A stretch of DNA of 64,000 nucleotides from Pseudeuparius sepicola (taxonomy: Eukaryota > Arthropoda > Insecta > Coleoptera > Anthribidae). The stretch lies in assembly GCA_963920635.1 (NCBI GenBank), contig OY987298.1, positions 2,914,001-2,978,000 on the forward strand, read 5' to 3'. Position numbers and translations under genes: made by a program. The notes under the pieces were generated by a model, which searched no databases, had not been told where the DNA came from, and worked only from the letters and a program-made list of their open reading frames with translations. Positions 1 through 12,965 of this stretch are shown here, piece by piece (the first letter of the stretch is position 1; the number at the start of each line of letters is the position of its first letter).

Positions 1-364
1 ATTCTCATTCCTACAAACAAGCCCCGAATTTCGGAATACAGATCATACAATAAAGATAATTACGGAACATGCCCATTAAATTCGCCCATTAATATGCAAC
101 ATCCCTGTATAGCTCTTTTGCCTGAATCAGCTGACACGTTCATTAGGCGTCCTTGTCTTACTTATTGCCATTTGAAACCTACATATCTCTCTCTAGAGTT
201 GGCTGCCCCTAGCAACAATGAAAGTGGTACCTGTGCGACTTCCATTGTACTTATCAATTCGATGGTCGCCACTGTCTTGTATAAAGTCACTGTAGCCACA
301 ACTATAAAGCTATGTTCATACCAATGACGTCAGAATATATAGACAGGTTTGATGAACGCCTGAC
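1..364. other. No recognisable feature
   Basis: AT-rich sequence with no convincing coding frame, RNA gene or repeat boundary. The one open frame here (77 codons) has no motif or splice context and is treated as chance. Confidence 0.6.
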
Positions 365-1006
365 GTACAGACTGAGTCATTTTCGATGGTTTTATGGGGT
401 ATCTGCGTTATTTGTATAGATAGAAAAAAACAAGGTAGGTGTTCATGAGTTAATTTTTTGAGATATTTACGATGCTCAAAACAGATCTCTGATATCTCCA
501 ATACTTTAGGAGATACAGGGCGTTTTTGAAATTTTTGCTATTTTTTACAATTATCATAGCTCATTTGTTTTTAAACCTATATATTTCGTTGAAAACGCTT
601 TATACGCACCTTTTTACGTAGAATCCATTGGAGTAAACAGTTTTTCTAAAAAATAGTTATTTATGTACCAAGGCACTGAAGTTCAACTTAATAATTCAAC
701 TTCAGTGCCTTGGTACATAAATAACTATTTTATAGAAAAACTGTTTACTCCAATGGATTCTACGTAAAAAAGTGCGTATAAAGCGTTTTCAACGAAATGT
801 ATAGGTTTAAAAACAAATGAGCTATGATAATTGCAATAATTTCAAAAACGCCCTATGTCTCCTAAAGTATTGAAGATATCAGAGATCTGTTTAGAGGATC
901 GTAAATATCTCAAAAAATTAACTCATGAAGATATACCTTGTTTTTTTCTATCTATACAAATAACGGAGATACCCAATAAAACCATCGAAAATGACTCAGT
1001 CTGTAC
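365..1006. repeat. Palindromic (foldback) MITE-like repeat
   Basis: Two arms of about 320 nt are near-perfect reverse complements around a centre near 686. The left arm starts GTACAGACTGAGTCATTTTC and the right arm ends with its reverse complement at 1006. The arms differ at scattered single bases. There is no coding capacity. The structure fits a non-autonomous foldback element; its superfamily cannot be told and no target duplication was recognised. Confidence 0.8.
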
Positions 1007-1870
1007 AGAACTAATCACAACTAATCTCCATTTGACATATTTGACAAGGTGGGCTCTCCGTACGGCGGTTTCGTCATTTTTTTTATTTATGTATTGATTT
1101 CAAGTGACCAGTTCAGATAATATAATAGTAATAATAATTTATTACTATTTAATAATGTATACCTTGTTACCCAAATGGTTATGTTATTAGATACGAAAAA
1201 CCAGACATGTAATACACTATAAGCGAATAGGTAGTATTTTTTTCGACAATAATTATTTTAAGGCACCTCTCGGCTATTTTTAGTAAGTTGATTCGATATG
1301 CTTCTAAATTCTTACATTATCTGGACATTAATCTCAAAATGTATGGATTGGACCGGCAAAGAGCACTTGCCAGCATATATCTTGTAATTCTATCTAGAAC
1401 CGATGAGGGCAAAATACTAAAAATAGAAAAAAGTTGCTAATAATAACCGTATCAAATATCTATCAGGTAAACGTGAGAAATCTTTTTTAAAGTGTCATAC
1501 AGGCATCAAGCAATATCTATAGGAGGTTGCTTTCAGTAGAGTGCCAGCTTTAGTAGGAAAGTTTATATAACTATTTATTATATTTATTTTTATTTATAAT
1601 TAGCGGCGTCCAAAAAATTTTCTATTAAATGGACTACTTAATACATATAAGAAGATACACTTCCGTTATTTTGAAAATGCTTTCACCCTTCATTCATCTA
1701 AAGTCGATATTATCAAAGATAATTTGTATATTCAGCCGTATTGTTGACCAGACATAGTATTTTCACTCGAGAATGATCATAGATTTTTACTGATAGAAAC
1801 GTTTAAAAGTATAAGACAATGTAAGTCTGACAACATATTTTTTACTCAAGAAAACATATTATTTTTAATA
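1007..1870. other. AT-rich spacer
   Basis: Nothing supported beyond AT-rich unique-looking sequence with short runs of TAATAA. Confidence 0.5.
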
Positions 1871-2436
1871 GACTTCAAACAAGGAGGAGGTTAGCAATTC
1901 TGTTGTATTTTTATTTTTTTATGTTTGTTACCTACCTCAGAACTCCGTCATTTATAAACCGATTAGGACAATTATTTTTTATATGGAAGGGTATACCTAC
2001 AGAATGGTCCCATTTAAATTTGAAGAAAAAATTCCACCAGTTAGGGTGGAAAAATAAGGGATGAAATTTCATATTGGACCGATTTCGATGATTCTCTTTT
2101 TATTAGAAAGGGATAACTTTAGGAGTGGCCCCATTTAAATTTGAAGAAAAAATTCCACCCGTGAGGGTGGAAAATAGGGGATGAAATTTCATATTGGACC
2201 GATTTCCAAGATTCTTTCTTTATTGGAACGGGGGTATCTTAGGTGTGGTCCCATTTAAATTTAAAGAGAAAGTTCCACCCCTAAGGGTAGATAAATTAGG
2301 GATGACCGATTTGGATGATTCTTATTTTATTAAAAAAGGATTACCTTAGGAGCGGTCACATTATTTAGGTAAATTTGAAGAGAAATTAAATTTCAAGAGA
2401 AAAATTTCGATCCTAAGGATGGACAAATATTGAGGC
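1871..2436 (+). repeat. Dispersed repeat with internal ~120-nt units
   Basis: It begins GACTTCAAACAAGGAGGAGG and holds about three units of ~120 nt, each with CATTTAAATTTGAAG near 2011, 2132 and 2252 followed by a CCACCC..AAGGGTGGA segment. A second copy of the same family lies at 41181-41520 with the same leader and units. It is non-coding. This is a dispersed element, not a simple satellite, because the leader is shared between copies. Confidence 0.7.
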
Positions 2437-2565
2437 CATGCACCAAAGTGGCATAGGCGTTTGTGTAGGTACCTACTTCTTCATAATTGGAAATTTAAAA
2501 TTAGAATTGCTGTATTATCAAGGATTACTAAACTTAAAGACATAAACGTGCCTTATAATTTTTTG

Positions 2566-2924
2566 CATGATACAACAAAAGAGAGATATGATATTGCGCA
2601 GGTTGGACACCATATTGGCGCGTCACGCGGTTATAAACAATGGTACAAGTTGTATCATCTGGTTATAAACAACCGAAACGTCAGAAACGTCTGAGTGTCA
2701 TTGTAGTGTGTTCTCTGCATTTTCAGCCAATTTGCGGAAGTTTGCGTTGTAAAATTACTGTTAATTACTCTTTGGTCCATTTGTCCCTTTGTAAACTCAA
2801 TCAGTGGACATAGGTACTGTAATACTTTGCATGTCATAAGTGGGCGGGAACTTACCGCGTGACGTAATTGCGCAGAAGGGAACGAAGGCGGCTAAATATC
2901 ATATCTCTCTTTTGTTGTATCATG
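2566..2924. repeat. MITE-like element with inverted ends
   Basis: Perfect 27-nt inverted ends (2566-2592 and 2898-2924, beginning CATGATACAACAAAAGAGAG) enclose about 300 nt. GCGTCACGCGG and CCGCGTGACG form a second inner inverted pair. The intervening open frames are short and shadow one another, so it is non-coding. Confidence 0.65.
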
Positions 2925-3718
2925 ATTTTTTGCCTGTATTGTAGGTACCGATTTCACGAAAAATGAGGATTTCTGCCTCGATTAGTTTTCAACGCCCGGC
3001 GTTGAGTGATTCCTTCATTCAACGGTCCAGGTCGACCGATTTGAACCTTTATAAATTATGTATAACCGTTGACTGAAATATTCCAGTCAACGGTATAACA
3101 AATCCATCATAAATATTATATCTACAACAAATTAATGTGTCCCTTATTAAAATACTTATTAAAATACTTATTAGGATGCAGTCATATCATTGGATATTCC
3201 CACGAAATGGCGTCTCAGATTCTAAATTAGGCTTGTAATAGGCTAGAGATGTAAATTTGTGATAAATAATTATTGTAATCTGTCACTTAAATAGAACGTG
3301 GACATTTTGAAGAGGATTTGTCAATAGTAAGATGAATTATGAAAAATGTTTTCAAAATTAAAAAAAAATCATATGACGATGTATAGAATGTTGTATTTGA
3401 ATAAGCAACATAATATGTTATCTAGTAAACTGTTGACATTCGGTTTGATTGGTTATAGATTTTTTGCATAGAGGATTTGGGATTTGCAAATTTTTGTAGA
3501 AAAAATAATTTTATAAAACGTTCCTATAAACATCAATGAGTACAGCGTTACCTACTTTTAGAGATACAGAGCGTTTATGAAAGCAATTATTTACATGTTT
3601 TGTTTTATATCTCTGTAATGAAAAGAGATGTTGATTAGAGGGATCACAGGTATGCCGAAGAAGTAACATAACTTCTCCGCCAATGGCTTTTGAACAAATT
3701 CGGTAAATTTTTTAATAA
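2925..3718. other. Spacer without recognised feature
   Basis: AT-rich sequence. TTGACTGAAATATTCCAGTCAACGG near 3070 is a short imperfect palindrome; nothing else is supported. Confidence 0.45.
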
Positions 3719-4052
3719 GATGATAAAATTTCACGTCCCCAATAGATTTTTACAAAAAGAAAGTTAGCGGCTTTATGGGACTATAAATTTTGGCTGGTAA
3801 TATCATACTAACATCCAAGTTCCAATGGATGTGCCGGTGCTTTCATATTTGAATCGTTCGGGAAGGTAGACTACGACAGCTGTTTCCCCTTATTAGGTTC
3901 ATCAAGGCAGCCATAACAAATATGAAAGCACCGGCACATCCATTAGGACTTGGATGTTGGTATAATATTACCAGTTGCCAAAATTTATAGTCCCATAAAG
4001 CCGCTAACTTTCTTTTTGTAAAAATCTATTGGGGACGGGAAATTTTATCATC
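3719..4052. repeat. Foldback repeat
   Basis: Arms of about 140 nt (from GATGATAAAATTTC at 3719, mirrored by GAAATTTTATCATC ending at 4052) enclose a loop containing CGTTCGGGAAGG. The arms differ at a handful of bases. The loop sequence recurs inverted at 4373-4470. Confidence 0.75.
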
Positions 4053-4372
4053 TTTTTAATATATCTATGGCTATAAGATGCAAGTTTCACAAGGATAGGG
4101 CTCCCGGCCAGATCCTTGTCGATTTCCACAAATTTGGAAGATACAGTGGTGAATGGCCAATGAGCCTGTTTCCTGTGTCGCTTCTTCTTCACATTATTTA
4201 GTAGTTTTCTGGATTCAACACCAACCTAACTTTTTCTTGTTGGTGTTTACTATGTTTTGTGAAATTCCGGCTCTGGTACTATCAGCTTGATACTAGATGG
4301 CGCCACTGGTTGGTTTCTCACCTCCAAGTGCAAGTTGCACTATTATAAGTGCTACCGTTTCGGTTTGAGTCG

Positions 4373-4470
4373 TTCGGGAAGGTTATGGCTGCCTTGATAA
4401 ACCTACTAAGGGGAAACAGCTGTCGTAGTCTACCTTCCCGAACGATTCAAATATGAAACACCGGCACATC
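4373..4470. repeat. Inverted copy of the loop of the foldback repeat at 3719-4052
   Basis: About 98 nt match the reverse complement of 3832-3930, including CGTTCGGGAAGG, the AGGGGAAACAGCTGTCGTAG stretch and a TTCAAATATG block. It is therefore a second, partial member of the same family, 300 nt downstream. Confidence 0.7.
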
Positions 4471-6177
4471 TGGGTTAACTGGGACACCCTGTAGAGGAAA
4501 GTACCCTAATATGAGATAGTTCCCAATATGAGACCCCACACTAACTGATAAAGTAAGAGTCTCCATCTAACTGGCAATGTCTCAAATAATCACTAATGGT
4601 ATAAGTAGCCACAATGTAGAGAAGTGTCTAGCTCATCTAAATTTTTAGGTTAAAAACGGCATTGTTTACTTCAACCGTTACGTGCACAAACTTTTAAAGG
4701 ACTTCGGTTACCGTGTAATTCTGAATAACGTTGTGTTTAATATATATAATTAGAGTAGCTATATAACCCATTTAATATCATTTGTTAACGAAAAAAATCT
4801 ATGATATGTACATCGGATTCCTAATATGAGACACCCCAGTGTTCCTAATATGAAATATCTCATATAAGGAGACTCGCTTCATCCAATTTAGATTACTAAT
4901 AATTTGAATAGAGTGTCAAGTGTTATGTAATTAAAGAGTTGTATACTATGTTAATTGATATTCATTTAAAGTTTTTGAAATAAAAAATTATTTTGTGGCT
5001 AGTAGTCTTTTTGTTAAACCTGGATATGAGGCGGTCTCATATTAGGCACCCAATTTTAATAATTGAAGATTTGAAATTTTTTTCATAATTCTCATTTACG
5101 CAACAACTGTTAATATTTGGCAATCCTATATAAACTGCAGTGAAAATAGAGACTATATTAAACGTATTTGACGTAAGTTTGCCCATTATAATATATTATA
5201 GGACAAAATACAGAACAAAATGTAATGTGGTCTCATAGCGTACCTATACTTTCCTCTGCACCTACCCTATACTTTACTATTTGTTTTGTTTTCGTTCAAT
5301 GTTATTACCAAATCGTCTAAGCCTTTAGCATTTATAATAAGCCCTCAAAACCTGATATCTTTACTATTTTTCGATTGTATATTTTGTAGAAAAAGTTATT
5401 TTAGAAGAGAAATGTCTTATAAACAAATGCGTGTATATAAACCCTTAGTTTTCGAGATACTTGAACAACTGAATTTTTGTTGTGGGTTATAAATTCCATG
5501 TTTATTGATCATCGGTAACACTTAAGTACTTATCTAAGTTGTGGGTACTAGGTACTCGTGTTAGTTTGTATACAAAATAGCGATGATCACACAATATTTT
5601 TTGTATAATTTTTTTTTGTATCAACACTCACTACAGGTGCATGCACAAAGATGGACCAGTTGAGTGAGGGTACAATTAGTAAATCATAGAGATAAAGATA
5701 GGTACATTTTGTATAGTCCAAAGCACGAAAGAAACCGTTTCTAAAGAATGCGGGCAGCGTTGCGAGATTTCCTATACGAGTAGTCGTTATTTATTGGCGA
5801 ATACAAGATTTATCATATTGAAGCCGAATTTCTGAACTCTATTATACCGAAAAAATAAAGCTCGCATCGCGGGACCACTTACCCATTTTTGTTTATCATT
5901 TATTTTTAACCCGGTGTGATAAAACACCTATTATATTTCTTTCAACATCGTCGCGTCTACCATCGCCTTTGAAATACGGCAACACTGCACTTCTGCGAAG
6001 GAGTCGGCTGACAAAGTCAGTTAGCCAACGCGTTTTGTGCCTGTTTCTATAGTACGTAAAGTTAACCGAGTATTTGGGCTACCATACAGACCTCATTTTT
6101 TAGGCCGCTGGCAAGTTTTTTCAGCCGGCTCAGAGAGCTCAGTGGCGTTTCGTATGTTCGGGAGTTAAGTGTGCAAA
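4471..6177. other. AT-rich spacer with a CTAATATGAGA motif cluster
   Basis: Between 4500 and 5080 the phrase TAATATGAGA/CTCATATTA occurs several times in both orientations, suggesting an eroded repeat. At 5960-6170 the base composition rises and the sequence leads to a transposase start at 6178. No gene is supported in the rest. Confidence 0.4.
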
Positions 6178-6258
6178 ATGACTAAACAGGGAAGAACGTT
6201 GCATTCTCAAGCAAGAGAAATAATTGCCAATGTTATAAGGGTTTGCCTTCCTCCATAA
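6178..6258 (+). pseudogene. Transposase N-terminal fragment
   Basis: ATG at 6178 opens 26 codons reading MTKQGRTLHSQAREIIANVI before running to a stop at 6256-6258. The pattern (short basic start, then a helix with REIIANV) resembles the N-terminus of Tc1/mariner-type transposases in insects; compare the start of the element at 57700-57828. No catalytic region follows, so this is at most a first exon or relic. Family assignment is an inference. Confidence 0.35.
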
Positions 6259-6760
6259 TCTAAGGCATCACCGTTAAGAATAATATTAACAATAAATTAA
6301 ATGACAATTATATGAAAATTAAGTCAGTGAGTTACACAAAATTGAGCTACGCCCCTGAACTGTGACTAATTCTATAATCCCTATTTGCGAGTTCTTCCCC
6401 CTTACGTCGCACGCATTCTGCCGTGAGGAGGTCTATAATAGCCTCTTGCCACCAGTGGTTTTTTTTTCAGCCAAAATTTATAACCACTGCATAATGTTGT
6501 TTTTTCACTCCCGTAGATGGAATTCGTAGATACTTTAGGTAGATATACCTACTAGACAATCACAATTTGTATGATTAAGACGATTAAAAATGCGATTAAG
6601 ACCAATAATCCAGGAGCCACGCAAGCTTCACGTGTATAACCATATTTCAATGCTACCGACTTGTTCATAGCTAATCCATTTATCTATATAATTTGTTCTT
6701 GCAATTAATGTCATAAGGGGACTAAAGTGATCGCATTTTTTGGCACCTACCTACCTACAG
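6259..6760. other. Spacer without recognised feature
   Basis: No coding frame or repeat structure recognised. Confidence 0.45.
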
Positions 6761-7119
6761 AGTGGCCCATTTGGAATAGGGCCACCCCTGTAAAATTTTT
6801 ATTTTTCCTCCGATTTTAGCCGTTTTTTTCTAAAGATAGGTCACAAAAAATTCTACTTTGGTGCAAAATTTCAGGTCTCCATCTCAATTTCAAGGCCTCC
6901 TACGATTTTCTTTTCGAATAAAAAATGACGAAAATCATTTAGCAATTTTTTTATTTAAAATTTAAAAAAAATCGTAGTAGGCCTTGAAAATTGAGATTGA
7001 GACCTGAAATTTTGCACCAAAGTAAGAATTTTTTGTGACCTATCTTTAGAAAAAACCCGGATGAAATCGGATGAAAAATAAAAATTTTACAGGGGTGGCC
7101 TTATTCCAAATGGGCCACT
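6761..7119. repeat. Foldback MITE, ends AGTGGCCCATTTGGAATA
   Basis: Inverted arms of about 175 nt run from AGTGGCCCATTTGGAATA (6761) to its complement ending near 7119, with a small AT-rich centre near 6940. The arms carry occasional mismatches (GATTTTAGCCG against GGATGAAATC). Non-coding. Confidence 0.8.
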
Positions 7120-7768
7120 GATTAGTGACAAATAATTTTTTTTAAAATAATAATATTTAAATATTTTTTTATATACCCCGTTTTTAATAAGGACTGAAAG
7201 TATAATAAAATAATATAATAATGTAAAAAAATGTAGATAACAGTAAGGACAGTACAGAAGTACCTATCTGTCGTTGGGAAAATATTTGCAGTGCAATACA
7301 AAATTGGCCGTGACTTAATTGCATGCATCAAGTTTTTTGAGTTTAAAATCGATTGAAAAACAGATGAACAGGAGGACAAGAAACCGAGATAATAAAAACG
7401 CGGTAAAATGGGATGATCTATAAGCTTATACATATCTCTCAGGGGAATCTCCCTAAAGTATTAGTGAAATAATCCTTCAAATTATGTCTGATTGATCTGC
7501 ATCCAAAAAATACCGAATTCCACGAAATCATCTTTAAACGTTATTGGATTGATTAACTAACTATTTAGGTATTATTTAATAGGTTTACTTTTTTTAATGG
7601 TAAATTATGAATAAAATATATTATACTTGATTTTGTTAATACTATAAGTTTTCTGAAATTTTCTAATTTTCTGCGCAATTTTCTTAATTTAAAAAAAATA
7701 CAAATGGAATTGGTAAAGCCGTTCTCAAGTTATGGCGTGACCAAGGGAAATAGGGATTCATTTTTATA
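7120..7768. other. AT-rich spacer
   Basis: A 103-codon open frame on the minus strand (7433-7122) is low-complexity and has no motif; I regard it as chance. Nothing else is supported. Confidence 0.45.
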
Positions 7769-8946
7769 TACGGGTGATTCAGTTTTATTCTGCGACATTT
7801 CAACAGGTGATAGAAAACCAAAAAATAACCGCACTTTCTTTTATAAACTATATCATTTTAAGGCCTTCTTAAAAAGTTACAGGGTGTTAAAGTTTTAAGA
7901 AACATGTGGTCTTTATTGAATATTTACCAAACTAGTTGAGATATTTAAGTCACATTTGGTACACATTATAACGGCATGGGTTAGCATAAAACCTGTTAAT
8001 ATCAAACACCTTGAACAAACAGTGGCGTAGAAGTAGGTATTTAGTATAACTGTTTTTAGAAAAAAAAAGAACCACCTTGTATAACAATAAAATGTATTCA
8101 ATTTCTTATGAAAATTTTAATTTTAAACAAAAATGCCCCATTGGTAATTTTTTGTTTGTGTGATGGTTTCGTGGCAAATTTGATTTTGTGTATTATTTCG
8201 GGGTATTTTCGAAAAATTATCTAAAAAATTTGCTCCATAAGTATCACTTAAAGTAGAAATAATGTGTTTGCTACTTGAAATAAAGTAACTTTTTCCAATA
8301 AACTTACCTATTTAAGGCTATACTTTTGAAGATACAGATACAGGGTCTAATACATTTAAGGAAGATACAATTAATATTACGCTCTGTATCTTGAAAAGTA
8401 AAACCTTGAATGGGTAAGTTTATTGGGAAAAGTTACTTTATTTAAAGTAAGAAACACATTTTTTCTGCTTTGACTGTTCCTTATGGAGCGAAGTTTTAAG
8501 TTAATTTTTCAGAAGTACCCCGAAATAATACGAAAAAATCAAATTTGCTATGAAACCAGGACACAAATGAAAAAATGCTAAGAGAACGTTTTTGTTTACA
8601 ATTAAAATTTACATAAGAAATTGAATACATTTTATTGCTATACAAAGTAGTTTATTTTTTTTCTAAAAACAATTATATCAATTACCCACTTCTACGCCAC
8701 TGGTTGTTCAAGGTGTTTGATATTAACAGGTTTTATGCTAACCCATGCCGTTATAACGTGTACCAAATATGACTTAAATAGCTCAACTAGTTTGGTAAAT
8801 ATTCAATAAATTCCATATATTTCTTACAACTTGTAACTTTTTTATAAGGCCTTAAAATTGTATAGTTTGTAGAAGAAAGTGCGGTTATTTTTTTGGTTTT
8901 CTATCACCTGTTGAGGTGTCGCAGAATAAAACTGAATCACCCTGTA
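7769..8946. repeat. 1.18-kb foldback element ending (TA)C(A)GGGTGATTCAG
   Basis: Left end TACGGGTGATTCAGTTTTAT, right end its complement with CACCCTGTA. Arms of over 500 nt mirror each other around about 8358. Each arm holds the same landmarks: CTATCACCTGT, AACTAGTTTGG, a block with ACGCCACTGG, and GCTCCATAAGTA. Partial copies lie at 17940-18660, 19390-19862, 46120-46730 and 61196-61328 plus 62583-63160. A TA target site and the CAGGGTG end point to a Tc1/mariner-type element, which is inference. Confidence 0.8.
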
Positions 8947-9116
8947 TACAGTTTAGTTAGTAGTAGTTTTGAATCACCCTGTATACAGGGTGATTCAAAA
9001 CTATGCGGCATCCGTTCAGGGGCGTAATTTACTCGTTAAAATAAGACGAAAAGTTCATATCAACATGGGTCCAAAAACGCTTCGTTACGAAGATACAGGG
9101 TGATTAAGCTTTCAAA

Positions 9117-9147
<31 letters not shown>

Positions 9148-9762
9148 TTTGTGCCTTAGCGCCTTTCTAGTATCAAAAATTACATACTCCTACTGCAATT
9201 CCATTTAAAATCATTTGGTTTACTTAAAATAATAGTTACATCAAAGTAAAGTAAAGAGTCCAAAAAGATGAGAAATAGGAAAAACTCCAATTTTCCGCGA
9301 AAGGGAGAGATATGAAAAAAAATGAAAGAGACGTTTTTTGTTCCATGTTGTATTGTTTATTCAACAAGATAATAAATGTTTGTATTGTGCAGGGCCGTAC
9401 TATTTTTTTGTTTAATTAATAGTACTGATTACCCATACCTCCGCCACTGGTTACTTTGGAGACCTGATATTAACATGTGCCATGTCACCCTATGAGGGTA
9501 TTATTGTGTACCAAGTTTGGTTTAAATATTCTTATTGGTTTGGAAGGTGTAAACAAAAATCGATATTTTTTTGAAAGCTTAATCACCCTGTATACAGTTT
9601 AGTTAGTAGTAGTTTTGAATCACCCTGTATACAGGGTGATTCAAAACTATGCGGCATCCGTTCAGGGGCGTAATTTACTCGTTAAAATAAGACGAAAAGT
9701 TCATATCAACATGGGTCCAAAAACGCTTCGTTACGAAGATACAGGGTGATTAAGCTTTCAAA

Positions 9763-9793
<31 letters not shown>

Positions 9794-10408
9794 TTTGTGC
9801 CTTAGCGCCTTTCTAGTATCAAAAATTACCTACTCCTACTGCAATTCCATTTAAAATCATTTGGTTTACTTAAAATAATAGTTACATCAAAGTAAAGTAA
9901 AGAGTCCAAAAAGATGAGAAATAGGAAAAACTCCAATTTTCCGCGAAAGGGAGAGATATGAAAAAAAATGAAAGAGACGTTTTTTGTTCCATGTTGTATT
10001 GTTTATTCAACAAGATAATAAATGTTTGTATTGTGCAGGGCCGTACTATTTTTTTGTTTAATTAATAGTACTGATTACCCATACCTCCGCCACTGGTTAC
10101 TTTGGAGACCTGATATTAACATGTGCCATGTCACCCTATGAGGGTATTATTGTGTACCAAGTTTGGTTTAAATATTCTTATTGGTTTGGAAGGTGTAAAC
10201 AAAAATCGATATTTTTTTGAAAGCTTAATCACCCTGTATACAGTTTAGTTAGTAGTAGTTTTGAATCACCCTGTATACAGGGTGATTCAAAACTATGCGG
10301 CATCCGTTCAGGGGCGTAATTTACTCGTTAAAATAAGACGAAAAGTTCATATCAACATGGGTCCAAAAACGCTTCGTTACGAAGATACAGGGTGATTAAG
10401 CTTTCAAA

Positions 10409-10439
<31 letters not shown>

Positions 10440-11055
10440 TTTGTGCCTTAGCGCCTTTCTAGTATCAAAAATTACCTACTCCTACTGCAATTCCATTTAA
10501 AATCATTTGGTTTACTTAAAATAATAGTTACATCAAAGTAAAGTAAAGAGTCCAAAAAGATGAGAAATAGGAAAAACTCCAATTTTCCGCGAAAGGGAGA
10601 GATATGAAAAAAAATGAAAGAGACGTTTTTTGTTCCATGTTGTATTGTTTATTCAACAAGATAATAAATGTTTGTATTGTGCAGGGCCGTACTATTTTTT
10701 TGTTTAATTAATAGTACTGATTACCCATACCTCCGCCACTGGTTACTTTGGAGACCTGATATTAACATGTGTTTTTGTCACCCTATGAGGGTATTATTGT
10801 GTACCAAGTTTGGTTTAAATATTCTTATTGGTTTGGAAGGTGTAAACAAAAATCGATATTTTTTTGAAAGCTTAATCACCCTGTATACAGTTTAGTTAGT
10901 AGTAGTTTTGAATCACCCTGTATACAGGGTGATTCAAAACTATGCGGCATCCGTTCAGGGGCGTAATTTACTCGTTAAAATAAGACGAAAAGTTCATATC
11001 AACATGGGTCCAAAAACGCTTCGTTACGAAGATACAGGGTGATTAAGCTTTCAAA

Positions 11056-11086
<31 letters not shown>

Positions 11087-11701
11087 TTTGTGCCTTAGCG
11101 CCTTTCTAGTATCAAAAATTACATACTCCTACTGCAATTCCATTTAAAATCATTTGGTTTACTTAAAATAATAGTTACATCAAAGTAAAGTAAAGAGTCC
11201 AAAAAGATGAGAAATAGGAAAAACTCCAATTTTCCGCGAAAGGGAGAGATATGAAAAAAAATGAAAGAGACGTTTTTTGTTCCATGTTGTATTGTTTATT
11301 CAACAAGATAATAAATGTTTGTATTGTGCAGGGCCGTACTATTTTTTTGTTTAATTAATAGTACTGATTACCCATACCTCCGCCACTGGTTACTTTGGAG
11401 ACCTGATATTAACATGTGCCATGTCACCCTATGAGGGTATTATTGTGTACCAAGTTTGGTTTAAATATTCTTATTGGTTTGGAAGGTGTAAACAAAAATC
11501 GATATTTTTTTGAAAGCTTAATCACCCTGTATACAGTTTAGTTAGTAGTAGTTTTGAATCACCCTGTATACAGGGTGATTCAAAACTATGCGGCATCCGT
11601 TCAGGGGCGTAATTTACTCGTTAAAATAAGACGAAAAGTTCATATCAACATGGGTCCAAAAACGCTTCGTTACGAAGATACAGGGTGATTAAGCTTTCAA
11701 A

Positions 11702-11732
<31 letters not shown>

Positions 11733-12177
11733 TTTGTGCCTTAGCGCCTTTCTAGTATCAAAAATTACCTACTCCTACTGCAATTCCATTTAAAATCATT
11801 TGGTTTACTTAAAATAATAGTTACATCAAAGTAAAGTAAAGAGTCCAAAAAGATGAGAAATAGGAAAAACTCCAATTTTCCGCGAAAGGGAGAGATATGA
11901 AAAAAAAATGAAAGAGACGTTTTTTGTTCCATGTTGTATTGTTTATTCAACAAGATAATAAATGTTTGTATTGTGCAGGGCCGTACTATTTTTTTGTTTA
12001 ATTAATAGTACTGATTACCCATACCTCCGCCACTGGTTACTTTGGAGACCTGATATTAACATGTGCCATGTCACCCTATGAGGGTATTATTGTGTACCAA
12101 GTTTGGTTTAAATATTCTTATTGGTTTGGAAGGTGTAAACAAAAATCGATATTTTTTTGAAAGCTTAATCACCCTGT
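8945..12177 (+). repeat. Tandem array, five units of ~646 bp
   Basis: The junction TATACAGTTTAGTTAGTAGT recurs at 8945, 9591, 10237, 10884 and 11530, giving periods of 646, 646, 647 and 646; the fifth unit runs to 12177. Units differ by only a few bases: one has GTGTTTTTG for GTGCCATG near 10770, the last has one extra A near 11905. Each unit contains both a CAGGGTGATTC end and an inner GATTAAGCTTTC inverted pair, (ATT)n, and the ACCTCCGCCACTGGTTAC block. No coding frame is conserved. Confidence 0.92.
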
Positions 12178-12288
12178 ATCTTCGTAACGAAGCGTTTTTG
12201 GACCCATGTTGATATGAACTTTTCGTATTATTGTAACGAGCGAATTACGACCCTGAAAGGGTGCCGCATAGTTTTGAATCACCCTGTA
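8985..12288. mobile_element. Foldback element whose core is tandemly amplified
   Basis: The outer ends are mutual inverted repeats: CAGGGTGATTCAAAACTATG at about 8985 and its complement ending near 12288, each continuing through GGGTCCAAAAACGCTTCG towards an inner boundary. The inner boundary is itself an inverted pair (GTGATTAAGCTTTCAAAAAA and TTTTTTGAAAGCTTAATCAC). Between them lie five near-identical direct units. The right arm is diverged from the left (CTGAAAGGG against GTTCAGGGG), so the arms are older than the amplification. Confidence 0.8.
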
Positions 12289-12965
12289 TAGATTATATTT
12301 ATCTATAATAAAACTGCAGTATGTGGCTTCCCTGGGAAAACATTGTTGGTGATTCTTCTAGTTTTCTGGTGAAGAAAAATCATTTATTTCTCGATGCTAG
12401 AGAAATTGTAAAAAATATTTAGAGTTCTATACATAATTTTGAGTCTTCTTTTTCGTTGTGCCCTATAATAACGTAACGCTAATGGTATGGGTTTTAAATC
12501 GTTGAATCCTATTCTAGCCCTCGTCCTATCCATTCCTTCTTTATAAAACAGTAAACAGGGTAAACAAAACAGTGCACTTAATTTGTCGCATCCACATAAT
12601 AAATTATCTACTTGTTCTTGTCGTATACATTTCTCGAAAAGTGTCTCGTAAAATTGCGACTTGCAAATGCAAATTTATCTGGTTGAGATAATTGTAAATC
12701 TCGAGTTGGTCACCCAAGAGTTTTTATTTCAACTTTTTCTGTCAACGAAAAATTTAAAAAGTTTTTTTCAAACTGTCTTGTACACTAATTTTCATTTTGT
12801 TTACTTCTTAGAACACATGAGTCACCGAGAATAATTTTGTAAAAACGCGACGACCCATACCACGCATTTGTTGACACTGGGACCAGAGATAACAGACAGA
12901 AGGACTGTTCAATCATATCCTAAAGTACAAGTAAACATTTCTTGTCTTGTTGTAAGATCGAACGT
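12289..12965. other. Spacer without recognised feature
   Basis: No motif, RNA gene or repeat recognised. Confidence 0.45.

Noticed and set aside
4004..4192. 62-codon minus-strand frame, basic start and KFVEIDKDLAGSPILVKLAS
   Set aside because: Looks protein-like but has no family match I can name and lies partly over a foldback arm.
7122..7433. 103-codon minus-strand frame with hydrophobic stretches
   Set aside because: Low-complexity AT-rich translation, no conserved motif or splice support.
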